This document shows positions 7,940-14,859 of a stretch of DNA of 24,839 bases, one piece after another. The stretch lies in NCBI GenBank assembly GCA_019634245.1, contig JAHQVR010000166.1, forward strand, positions 1 through 24,839. The letters run 5' to 3'. Both the position numbers and the translations under genes were made by a program. This DNA is from Gammaproteobacteria bacterium (GTDB lineage: Bacteria; Pseudomonadota; Gammaproteobacteria; Granulosicoccales; Granulosicoccaceae). Numbering within the stretch: the first letter of the stretch is position 1; every line of letters starts with the position of its first letter. The notes under the pieces were generated by a model. That model was given only the letters and a program-made list of their open reading frames with translations. It ran no database searches and had not been told where the DNA came from.

Positions 7940-9262
7940 TTAGATTTGAACTTTTCGATTATCCAGATGATCAAGCAAGGACAACCAGCGAATGCTCGCC
8001 GCAACCCCTATGTCCTTTAAACGGTGAAAGACAAAGGATTGGGCATGGGTTACTGGAAAATCGCACTCTTGCCAAGATTTACTTAAAATCGCATCAGCCA
8101 TCGCCTGCCCTAACATGGTTCCCATCCCTACTCCCCGACCGTTATAACCCATACCGGCCATTAATCCAGGAGACACTTGGTGTAAGAATGGCAGTGAGCT
8201 TTTCGTCATCGCGACACGGCCACCCCATTGATACTCCCAGCGAACCCCTCGAAGTTGGGGAAACACCCGCAGAGCGCGTTTTTTTACTGGATCAAAGTCG
8301 CCGGGTTTAAAGGTATCGCGCATAGGTCCATGATCACCGACACACAACCGCCCTTCTCGGTCATATCGCATGTATAAAATCAATCTGCGCTTGTCGACAA
8401 ATGTCACCTGATTGGGTAATACCGTGTCGCGTAGACTGTTCGGTAGCGGTTCGGTTGCCACCAATAAGCTACGCACCGGTACAATTTTTCTGACCATGGA
8501 CTGAGTCGCCTTACCTGTATCAGAGTCCGTATAACCATTGGTACAAAGCAGTACTGTTGAGGCATGCACCTCACCATCAGCGGTGGTCAACTGCCATCTG
8601 TCAGCGCACCTGGAGATACCGGTGACAGCAGAGTCTGTATAGATCGAAGCTCCATACCGGATCCCCACGCGAGCTAATTCGCGTGTGTAGGACAGCGGAT
8701 GAATCGAACCCGCCACGTCACAAAAGATCCCGGAACCATAGAGTGACGTGCCGGTTCGTTGTTCGATATCAGATTGGTTTAACCAATGAAACTCATACCC
8801 GTGCCGCGCATAGTCATTAACCAATGCACGCTGAGATTGAGCTACAGATTCATTGATGGCCCCTTGCACCCAACCGTGTTGTATCGGATCGCAATCTAAG
8901 TCTTCGTCTTTTACGAACTTAAAGACAGTATCGGGTGTTCGGAGCACCAACTCGATAAGGCGTCGGCCACGTTGTTCACCATAGCGCTGCAGTAGTGCAC
9001 TGGGGCCAAGATTCAAGCCCAGGTTCACTTGCCCACCACTTCGTCCTGAGGCACCGAAGCCTAGGTGGCTTTTCTCCAACACACAAACACTCAGGCCAGC
9101 TTTAGCCAGTTTTAGTGCTGAGTTGAGGCCAGTGATTCCAGCACCCACTATGGCCACATCGCAATCTACGCTCTCATTAAGAGCGCTGGTTTGTGGTTCA
9201 GAAACGGCGGTCGCCATCCATAAGGCGTCACTGTAACGGGTTGAAGGCAAGCAATTGTGCAT
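7940..9262 (-). CDS. FAD-dependent oxidoreductase of the D-amino-acid oxidase (DAO) family, PuuB/OrdL-like
   Basis: The protein (440 residues from the ATG at 9262; a GTG at 9263-9265 precedes it) resembles gamma-glutamylputrescine oxidase and other DAO-fold amine or amino-acid oxidases. The FAD-binding beta-alpha-beta signature CDVAIVGAGITGLNSALKLA is at about 35-54, followed by VLEKSHLGFGASGRSGGQVN, the usual continuation in this group. Near the C-terminus GMGYNGRGVGMGTMLGQAMAD closes the FAD site. WQWGGR-type context is represented by YQWGGRVAMTKSSLPFLH. Such enzymes oxidise a C-N bond and give imine, then aldehyde or keto acid, and usually hydrogen peroxide. The divergent neighbour is a solute-binding protein, so a link to uptake and use of a nitrogen compound is plausible but only inferred. 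The substrate is not known. Confidence 0.87.
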   Translation of the reverse strand: MHNCLPSTRYSDALWMATAVSEPQTSALNESVDCDVAIVGAGITGLNSALKLAKAGLSVCVLEKSHLGFGASGRSGGQVNLGLNLGPSALLQRYGEQRGRRLIELVLRTPDTVFKFVKDEDLDCDPIQHGWVQGAINESVAQSQRALVNDYARHGYEFHWLNQSDIEQRTGTSLYGSGIFCDVAGSIHPLSYTRELARVGIRYGASIYTDSAVTGISRCADRWQLTTADGEVHASTVLLCTNGYTDSDTGKATQSMVRKIVPVRSLLVATEPLPNSLRDTVLPNQVTFVDKRRLILYMRYDREGRLCVGDHGPMRDTFKPGDFDPVKKRALRVFPQLRGVRWEYQWGGRVAMTKSSLPFLHQVSPGLMAGMGYNGRGVGMGTMLGQAMADAILSKSWQECDFPVTHAQSFVFHRLKDIGVAASIRWLSLLDHLDNRKVQI

Positions 9263-9321
9263 CACGTCTCAAACGATCAAAGAGTGGAAAAACCCGCGCC
9301 CAACGTGCACTGGATTAATGT

Positions 9322-9350
9322 TTGATTATCGCTAGTTCACTTGAGATAAT
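9322..9350 (+). promoter_or_regulatory. Predicted sigma-70 promoter of the binding-protein gene
   Basis: A -35 TTGATT (9322-9327) and a -10 GATAAT (9345-9350) are separated by exactly 17 bases. They match the consensus at 4 of 6 and 5 of 6 positions. Transcription would start near 9357, giving a leader of about 75 bases before the solute-binding protein gene. It is the best promoter-like match I found in the window. Confidence 0.6.
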
Positions 9351-9433
9351 CGCCGCACTTAGCCCACTACGAGGCAAGCGGAGTAGCCTTGGGTTGCTCC
9401 AGAATATATTTATATCATTAGGAGCGCATGTAT

Positions 9434-10411
9434 ATGCCTATTATGAAAAATCTAGTCCGCACCGCTACCGCGGGTGCGTTTGCGGCTGCCATGACCACTT
9501 CAGCACAAGCCGCTGACCAACTCAACGTTGCGTTTTTTCTTGAGTGGGCCACTCCCAACATGATCGCCAAGGCAAAAGGTGCTTATGAAGATGCCTTAGG
9601 CGTTCCAGTGAACTGGGTTGACTTTGAAGCCGGTACGTTGATGACCGAAGCCATGCTGGCTGGTGACATCGATATTTCCTACAGCCAAGGTCTTGCTCCC
9701 TTTATCACCGCTGTGAATGCTGGAGCTCCGATCAAAACTGTTGGTGTCGCAGTGACTTACACAGCGAATGCCTGTGTCGTTAGAAATGGTTCGGGTATCG
9801 ATGCTAGTAACGCCAGCGAGCTTGAGGGTAAGACGGTCGCAGTGCCTATCGCTACCATGGCCGACTACAGCTTCCGTATGCAAATGAAGACCCTGGGCGT
9901 TGATGTTGACGCTATTACTGTCGTTGACCAGGTACCCGCCGATGCAGTGGTATCGTTAGCCGATGGCAGCGTTGACATGGCCTGTATCTTTGGTGGTAAC
10001 GCTACTAAAGATGCTCGCGAACACGGCACCGATTTGATGGCTGGCTCTGACATGACAGAAGCTGGAATCATCGCATTCGATGTGGTTTCAGTCACTGAAA
10101 AATTTGCGTCCGAAAATCCTGAAATGGTCAAAACCTTTATGGCTGTGACCGATGAAGTCAATCAGGCGTTTGCGTCTAACGGTGAAGGTTTAGACCTCAT
10201 CATGAAAGAAGCTGGAATGGATGAGGAAACTACTAAAAACCAGATGGCTGATTTTGGTCTGCCTACCAATGCCGTACAGATGAATGAGTACTTCAATGAA
10301 GGTGGCCTAGCAGCAGTGGCGTTCGAAGTGGTTGGTGGCGCATTCGCAACCGCTGAAAACCCAGCTCGCGATGACTACTCAGCAGTCATTGATACGTCTT
10401 TCTTAGAGTAA
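9434..10411 (+). CDS. ABC transporter periplasmic substrate-binding protein, TauA/SsuA-like
   Basis: This is a periplasmic solute receptor of the NMT1/SsuA/TauA fold (325 residues from this start). An n-region MKNLVR, an Ala-rich core and SAQA|AD form a clear signal peptide. The mature part follows the TauA pattern: LNVAFFLEWATPNMIAKA, a KAKGAYEDALG helix, VNWVDFEAGTLMTEAMLAGDIDI, then GAPIKTVGVAV and LEGKTVAVPIATMADY. I chose the ATG at 9434 because GGAG (9421-9424) is 9 bases upstream; an ATG at 9428 is too close and one at 9443 too far. Relatives bind taurine, sulfonates or other small organic ions. No permease or ATPase gene is adjacent, so this is an orphan receptor that must use a transporter encoded elsewhere. 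A strong terminator follows, so it is probably a single-gene transcript. Confidence 0.88.
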   Translation: MPIMKNLVRTATAGAFAAAMTTSAQAADQLNVAFFLEWATPNMIAKAKGAYEDALGVPVNWVDFEAGTLMTEAMLAGDIDISYSQGLAPFITAVNAGAPIKTVGVAVTYTANACVVRNGSGIDASNASELEGKTVAVPIATMADYSFRMQMKTLGVDVDAITVVDQVPADAVVSLADGSVDMACIFGGNATKDAREHGTDLMAGSDMTEAGIIAFDVVSVTEKFASENPEMVKTFMAVTDEVNQAFASNGEGLDLIMKEAGMDEETTKNQMADFGLPTNAVQMNEYFNEGGLAAVAFEVVGGAFATAENPARDDYSAVIDTSFLE

Positions 10412-10442
10412 GTTTCTAAGGCAGACCAACTGTGCCGAAACC

Positions 10443-10473
10443 AAAGGCGGTGGGTGTTCCCACCGCCTTTTTT
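10443..10473 (+). terminator. Rho-independent terminator, probably bidirectional
   Basis: A perfect 12-base stem, AAAGGCGGTGGG (10443-10454) with CCCACCGCCTTT (10459-10470), closes on a TGTT loop and runs into a T tract to 10473. It begins 31 bases after the binding-protein stop. On the other strand it lies at the stop codon of the convergent 133-residue gene (10472-10474) and probably ends that transcript too. Confidence 0.93.
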
Positions 10474-10873
10474 AGTGTTCCAATCCAGTAGATTCTGCCT
10501 GATTAATCATTCCTATATATTCAAATAACGCTCGATGGGCCTCCGGATAAGCGAGTTTTAGTTCACTACTGGCTTTCGTAAACCGTTTGACCTGGCTATC
10601 ATGATCTTCGAGCAAATCAGCCAAAATGGCTACGTCTTTGTCAGTGGCATCGATGTTGAACTTCTTTTTCTTGTTATCCACAATAGCTAACAGATCGTAG
10701 TGGCGTTGTTTCGTGGCTTGCATGGCATTATAGGCCTGCCAAGCAGCAGCAGCCTCACCATCTAAAATAGCTGCCGGGCGTGCCCATCCGCTTTTTGCGC
10801 CAGCTAAGGCTGCTGAGTTTGCCTTCTTAACCGCATTGTTGGGATTGAGTTCGTTGGTTTTGTCTTTTGTCAT
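10472..10873 (-). CDS. Hypothetical protein, 133 residues, charged and helical
   Basis: I do not recognise this family. The protein is cytosolic (no signal peptide or membrane segment), Ala- and Lys-rich, and predicted to be mostly helical. The N-terminus (MTKDKTNELNPNNAVKKAN) looks disordered. A conserved-looking patch SGWARPAAILDGEAAAAWQAYNAM (about 29-51) is followed by long helices, KQRHYDLLAIVDNKKKK and DKDVAILADLLEDHDSQVKRF. Start and stop are consistent with a real gene: it ends in the shared terminator and begins just 14 bases from the divergent kinase gene. Its own upstream bases show no clear Shine-Dalgarno sequence. The tight divergent pairing suggests shared control with the kinase, but no function can be assigned. 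Confidence 0.65.
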   Translation of the reverse strand: MTKDKTNELNPNNAVKKANSAALAGAKSGWARPAAILDGEAAAAWQAYNAMQATKQRHYDLLAIVDNKKKKFNIDATDKDVAILADLLEDHDSQVKRFTKASSELKLAYPEAHRALFEYIGMINQAESTGLEH

Positions 10874-10887
10874 AAGGAGCTGGCTCT

Positions 10888-11853
10888 ATGATCCCGCATC
10901 TGCCCTGCACATACTCAACGATCAGTGCCTCTGATCTATTGGCCAAGGTACTACCTGGCTTTTGCATTGACAAGCCAATAAAGTGTTTGTTTTGGCAAAG
11001 AGGGGCCAATGACATTTATCAAGTTCACACTGCGGAGGCTTTGTATTATCTCCGGCTGTATCGCTCTAACGCCTATCCAAGAGAGGCTTGTGAGTTCGAA
11101 GTAGAGGCATTGAACTATCTACACAATAAAAACTGTCCTGTCGCCTACCCTATCGCCCAAAAATCCGGTGGCTACCTAGCGGAAATACAGGCACCTGAAG
11201 GTCCACGTCTGGCGCTTCTGTGCGCCGAAGCTAAAGGTGTGGTGCCAGACTACAAATCGCTCAGCGACTGCCAGAAGGTAGGCGAATCTGTCGCCCAGTT
11301 TCACCTGGCCTCCCAAGATTTCACAACCGATTGGCAACGACCAAAATTGGATTTGCGAGGATTATTAGATGAACCGATGAATACCATCCGCACTCATTTG
11401 GAAAGGCATCCCAAGGAGCTAAAAATTTTGGAGAGTATCGCAACCGAGCTCAGGGCGGCTGTTCAGTCTGCCCCAGAGAGTTCATTGGACATAGGCGTTG
11501 TCCATGGCGATTTGCACGGTGGCAATTCACACATACACGAAGGCCTCGTGACGCACTTTGACTTCGAAGAGTGCGCGATAGGCTATCGGGTATACGACAT
11601 TGGCACATTGAAATGGGGCTGTGCGGCAAACAACTCTGAAGGATGGTCAGCTATTCTGCAGGGCTATGAAGCGGTGAAACCACTCACCGATGTGGAGCGA
11701 TCTCTGATTAATACCTTTGTGCTGCTCCGAGAGATTTCCGAAATTGCCTACGGTATTCGACACGTCGACTATTTCGGACATGGCGACATTATGGCAACAG
11801 ATGCCGGAGATATGAGCAGCAGGCTCAAGAGGATTCAAAAACAACTGGGCTAA
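10888..11853 (+). CDS. APH-fold phosphotransferase (homoserine kinase type II / SrkA-like)
   Basis: This 321-residue protein is an aminoglycoside phosphotransferase-fold kinase. The catalytic loop GVVHGDLHGGN (203-213; D208 base, N213) and the metal-binding HFDFEE (223-228; D225) are intact. An N-lobe with YQVHTAEALYYLRLYRSNAYP carries the probable ATP-anchoring Lys/Arg region. Relatives phosphorylate hydroxyl groups of small molecules (homoserine, choline, hydroxylysine, aminoglycosides) or, for SrkA, proteins. The ATG at 10888 is preceded by AAGGAG at 10874-10879 with an 8-base spacer, a strong ribosome site. The last 4 coding bases overlap the 3' end of the convergent moaA gene. No resistance-island features are seen nearby, so a metabolic or stress role is more likely than antibiotic resistance. 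The substrate is unknown. Confidence 0.82.
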   Translation: MIPHLPCTYSTISASDLLAKVLPGFCIDKPIKCLFWQRGANDIYQVHTAEALYYLRLYRSNAYPREACEFEVEALNYLHNKNCPVAYPIAQKSGGYLAEIQAPEGPRLALLCAEAKGVVPDYKSLSDCQKVGESVAQFHLASQDFTTDWQRPKLDLRGLLDEPMNTIRTHLERHPKELKILESIATELRAAVQSAPESSLDIGVVHGDLHGGNSHIHEGLVTHFDFEECAIGYRVYDIGTLKWGCAANNSEGWSAILQGYEAVKPLTDVERSLINTFVLLREISEIAYGIRHVDYFGHGDIMATDAGDMSSRLKRIQKQLG

Positions 11854-12884
11854 CCGCCGATAAACGACATCTCGACTTTGGGTTTTAACGTGACGACCTG
11901 AGTGCGTGTTTCGGAGTAGCGGTCTTGACGATGCGACCATATTTGCGCCAAGCGCTCATCAATTTGCTGTTGATCTTCGGTAGCCAGAGCTGGCTGAAGA
12001 TCATGTCCTTCGCTGGCGAAAAGGCAGGTGTAGATAGACCCAGTCGCCGACAATCTAGCCCGACTACAGTCACCGCAAAACGGATCAGACACAGAGGAGA
12101 TGATGCCAATTTCCCCACCGCCATCCAGATACCGCCAACGTTTGGCGACTTCACCTCGATAGTTGGCTTCGATACTTTCAATCGGTAATTCAGCGTGAAT
12201 AATGTCAGCTATTTGCTTGCTGGTAACCACATGAGCCAAATCCCAGGCATTGCTATTACCTACATCCATAAATTCTATAAATCGAAGAATTTGACCGGAC
12301 TGATGGAAATGCCGAGCCATGGGTAATATGCTGTGATCATTTAATCCCTTCTTGACCACCATATTGACTTTAACGGAATCGAAACCGACACTGGCTGCAT
12401 TTTCAATACCTGTCAGAACCGTTTTTACCTCTACATCGACGTCATTGACTTTTTTAAAGGTGGCATCATCAATGGCATCCAAACTGACGTTCACCCGTTT
12501 TAAACCAGCATCTTTTAATGACTGCGCTCGACGGGCAGTTAACAAAGCAGCATTGGTGGTTAGGCTTATGTCTTCAATGCCTTGCACCTGCGCAATCGAT
12601 TCAATCAAATTTTCTAAATCGTTTCGAATCAGGGGTTCACCACCCGTGAGGCGAATTTTGGTCACACCCAAAGCCGCTGCCGCAGAAACCACTTGTGTAA
12701 TTTGTTCGTAGCTAAGAAGTTCGTCTCGTTTTAAGAACTCGTAGTTTTTATTGAACACCGATTTCGGCATACAGTACACACAGCGAAAATTGCATCGATC
12801 TGTGACAGACACGCGCAAATCTCGCAATGGTCTGTGTAAGCGATCCACCACAGAGTGATTGTTGTTGTGATACATCGATGCCAT
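11850..12884 (-). CDS. moaA: GTP 3',8-cyclase, first step of pterin (Mo/W) cofactor synthesis
   Basis: A radical-SAM enzyme that converts GTP to 3',8-cyclo-GTP, which MoaC turns into cyclic pyranopterin monophosphate. Support: the N-terminal cluster motif DRCNFRCVYCMP (C31, C35, C38), the SAM-binding GGEPL (81-85), the C-terminal cluster FCGDCSR with C270, C273 and later C287, and the conserved MSFIGG terminus whose Gly-Gly tail enters the active site. The length of 344 residues is normal. It is the last gene of the aldehyde oxidoreductase operon, 6 bases after the preceding small gene, so pterin synthesis is co-expressed with its consumer. No moaC, moaE or moeA gene is present, so the rest of the pathway must be elsewhere. 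The ATGs at residues 1 and 4 are both possible starts. Confidence 0.96.
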   Translation of the reverse strand: MASMYHNNNHSVVDRLHRPLRDLRVSVTDRCNFRCVYCMPKSVFNKNYEFLKRDELLSYEQITQVVSAAAALGVTKIRLTGGEPLIRNDLENLIESIAQVQGIEDISLTTNAALLTARRAQSLKDAGLKRVNVSLDAIDDATFKKVNDVDVEVKTVLTGIENAASVGFDSVKVNMVVKKGLNDHSILPMARHFHQSGQILRFIEFMDVGNSNAWDLAHVVTSKQIADIIHAELPIESIEANYRGEVAKRWRYLDGGGEIGIISSVSDPFCGDCSRARLSATGSIYTCLFASEGHDLQPALATEDQQQIDERLAQIWSHRQDRYSETRTQVVTLKPKVEMSFIGG

Positions 12885-12890
12885 TGCTAA

Positions 12891-13181
12891 CTAACCGCCA
12901 CCTCGCTGGAAATGCAGATCAAAGTGTTGCTTGAAGGCTTGTTGTTGCACTTCAGTCACTCCATTAAAGGTAAAAGATACGACCGAATAGGGAATTTCCA
13001 ATAAGGCGATCTTACGAATCAATGGAGGTCCAAGATCAATGGTTAGCTTACCATCATGCACGTCTGCATTAACCACATTTCCCGTAATGGTATAGGGGTG
13101 ATCGCCCATCGCTTTGGGCAGTAATCGAAAGAAATCGCTATGGGTCAGCCCCATTTCGCTCGAATAGTGTATTTGCGGCAT
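12891..13181 (-). CDS. Small conserved-looking protein of the aldehyde oxidoreductase operon, unknown function
   Basis: I do not recognise a family. From the ATG at 13181 the product is 96 residues; the frame is open further upstream to a TTG at 13220 inside the preceding gene, but that start is less likely. The sequence alternates short strands and helices: LTHSDFFRLLPKAM, YTITGNVVNADVHDGKLTIDLGPP, RKIALLEIPYSVVSFTFNGV, and a helix EVQQQAFKQHFDLHFQ. It ends in Arg-Gly-Gly-Gly. There is no signal peptide, membrane segment or Cys, so an iron-sulfur or metal-Cys role is unlikely. It sits 14 bases after the MoaD-like gene and 6 bases before moaA, inside the operon, so a role in assembly or cofactor insertion of the tungsten enzyme is a fair inference. 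Confidence 0.72.
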   Translation of the reverse strand: MPQIHYSSEMGLTHSDFFRLLPKAMGDHPYTITGNVVNADVHDGKLTIDLGPPLIRKIALLEIPYSVVSFTFNGVTEVQQQAFKQHFDLHFQRGGG

Positions 13182-13195
13182 GTTGGGGGTTACTG

Positions 13196-13450
13196 CTAGC
13201 CACCCGCCACCGGTGGCCAAATCGCCAGTGTATCGCCAGGCAGCAGATGGCCAGGTGCGTCGCGATCAGCGTCACAGATAAATTTGCCATTGACCAAGAC
13301 AAGATGGCACATATCAGCCGGAACGCGGTAGCGCTGGATAAGCTGATTCAGAGTCACACCTTCTTCGACGTCTATTTCAATCGCATTCTTTTCCGCCCCC
13401 ACTGGCAGATAATCGGTGAGAGTGGCGTAGAGTTTAAAAGTTATTTTCAC
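13196..13450 (-). CDS. MoaD/ThiS-family sulfur-carrier protein of the AOR operon
   Basis: A beta-grasp, ubiquitin-like protein of 84 residues. It starts MKITFKLYATLTDYLP, has EGVTLNQLIQRYRVP and the LVNGKFI hairpin, then LPGDTLAIWPPVAGG, ending in the Gly-Gly that is adenylated and thiocarboxylated by a MoeB-type enzyme. MoaD proteins deliver sulfur for the dithiolene of molybdopterin, the ligand that also holds tungsten in aldehyde oxidoreductases. Bacterial AOR operons commonly include such a gene next to the FAD subunit, and here it follows that gene by 21 bases. It might serve as a dedicated MoaD for tungstopterin or as a small AOR-specific subunit; the sequence does not decide. Confidence 0.9.
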   Translation of the reverse strand: MKITFKLYATLTDYLPVGAEKNAIEIDVEEGVTLNQLIQRYRVPADMCHLVLVNGKFICDADRDAPGHLLPGDTLAIWPPVAGG

Positions 13451-13471
13451 GAATGCTCGGCTTGCGAATTA

Positions 13472-14740
13472 TCAGGAATATTCCAAAGGCTGATGTTGAC
13501 TTTGTGCACCGGCCAGATAGGCTTCGGATAAACGCATTGGATCCTCCAGCAACTTTTCTTTCCATTCACCTAGGGGTGTAGCGGTTTGTATCAACCCTCG
13601 CATAACACCCACGTGCTGAGTCATACCCAGGCTACTGGCGCCGACTAATACATCATCTTTGAATTGAAGGTTAATGTAGCGAAACCGTTCTTTGTCCACG
13701 AGTTCGGATTCTTCACCCCCTTCTACACCCATCCACAGGCCAAAGGAGGTAGAGATCAAACCCACCGTATCGAGCACGTTCATATTAACGTTACCCGGTG
13801 TTGGGTTTTTGTGCCCGAACGCCATGGAGTGAGCAGCCAACTTACCGTGCTCCACCGCCGTCGGTTGTATGGCCTGTACGTAGTAATCACCCGTAGATAA
13901 ATCCTTACCTTGAGCCACATCGCCTGCGGCATAGACATCAGCAACACTGGTTTGCATAAAATCATCCACGACAATACCCATATCCACAGTAATTCCACTA
14001 CCGTCTAAAAACGCTGTGTTGGAACGGACACCAGTGGCACAAATAATCAAGTCCGCATCAAGGGTTTGACCTGTGTTGGTTTTAGCCGACAACGCCGTCG
14101 TTGACCCTGGGCCTATTTCTTCAATCTTTGTGGAGGTGAGAACGTCAATGCCTTCCTTAACACACCAGTCCTTGATCATCCCGCCCATGGTCTCATTAGT
14201 CATACGAGAGACCATTCGGCTTTCCATCTCAACGACCGTTAAATCTACTTTACGCGCCGCCAAAGCTTCGAGAATAATACAGCCGATAAACCCTGCACCC
14301 ATCAAAATCACTTTTGACCCAGGCGCTGCTTTTTCTATAATTTTATGAGCATCAGCGAGTGACCAGCAGTTATGTACTCCATCGAGATCAATGCCCGGGA
14401 TCGGCGGTTTTACCGCAGTGGCACCGGTTGCGATGAGCAACTTATCGTAAGACAGTTCATCGCTCCCTAGAATCTTTACCCGTTTATTCGCAGTATCCAC
14501 ACCACTAGCACGCGCGTGCTTCACGTCAATGCCATGATCTGCAAAGTGAGAGGCGCCTTTTCTGAGAAAAGTTCCTTCTGCACCAATATCTCCGACAAGA
14601 AAGTAAGGTAGCGCCATGCGTGAATACGGCGGTACATCTTCGGCTGCAAGCATCGTGATTTGGCTGTTAGGGTTGTACTTACGAAGATGCTCAGCAGCAT
14701 TGACCGCAGCCGGTCCGGCTCCAATGATTAGGTGATGCAT
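13472..14740 (-). CDS. aorC: AOR FAD/NAD-binding subunit (pyridine nucleotide-disulfide oxidoreductase family)
   Basis: A 422-residue flavoprotein with two Rossmann folds: FAD at MHHLIIGAGPAAVNAAEHLR (1-20) and NAD(P)H at KVILMGAGFIG (143-153). The third FAD contact is DVYAAGDVAQG near 270. ATGATAVKPPIPG (about 105-116) is also typical. There is no redox-active CxxxxC, so it is of the NADH:acceptor type, not a disulfide reductase. In the Aromatoleum aromaticum type of tungsten aldehyde oxidoreductase, AorC binds FAD and lets NAD serve as electron acceptor. It lies 119 bases after aorB, the largest gap in the operon, which contains two hairpins. The extra C-terminal part (about 330-422) carries no recognised catalytic motif. 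Confidence 0.91.
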   Translation of the reverse strand: MHHLIIGAGPAAVNAAEHLRKYNPNSQITMLAAEDVPPYSRMALPYFLVGDIGAEGTFLRKGASHFADHGIDVKHARASGVDTANKRVKILGSDELSYDKLLIATGATAVKPPIPGIDLDGVHNCWSLADAHKIIEKAAPGSKVILMGAGFIGCIILEALAARKVDLTVVEMESRMVSRMTNETMGGMIKDWCVKEGIDVLTSTKIEEIGPGSTTALSAKTNTGQTLDADLIICATGVRSNTAFLDGSGITVDMGIVVDDFMQTSVADVYAAGDVAQGKDLSTGDYYVQAIQPTAVEHGKLAAHSMAFGHKNPTPGNVNMNVLDTVGLISTSFGLWMGVEGGEESELVDKERFRYINLQFKDDVLVGASSLGMTQHVGVMRGLIQTATPLGEWKEKLLEDPMRLSEAYLAGAQSQHQPLEYS

Positions 14741-14785
14741 AGGGGGATTCTCAAGTTAAGTGCACAATCAATCTATTCCAGACAA

Positions 14786-14813
14786 CTCGGGCGCAACTAT
14801 AGCTGCGCCCGAG
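14786..14813 (-). promoter_or_regulatory. GC-rich hairpin in the aorB-aorC intergenic RNA
   Basis: A perfect 10-base inverted repeat, CTCGGGCGCA (14786-14795) with TGCGCCCGAG (14804-14813), encloses an 8-base loop. It lies between the aorB stop and the aorC start. In the transcribed (minus) direction the bases after the stem are TTGTCTGG, not a T tract, so it is a poor terminator. Roles as an RNA stabiliser, processing site or partial attenuator are all possible. Confidence 0.7.
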
Positions 14814-14859
14814 TGACCTCCAAGAGACTTTGCAGCCTATAACAGGCTATCGCTGAGTC

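Noticed and set aside
10888..11853. APH-fold kinase as an antibiotic-resistance gene
   Set aside because: No mobile-element context; the fold is shared by many metabolic kinases and the substrate cannot be read from sequence.
12352..12711. 119-codon + strand frame inside moaA
   Set aside because: Antisense to conserved moaA, rich in Ser/Thr/Lys with no domain; a shadow frame.
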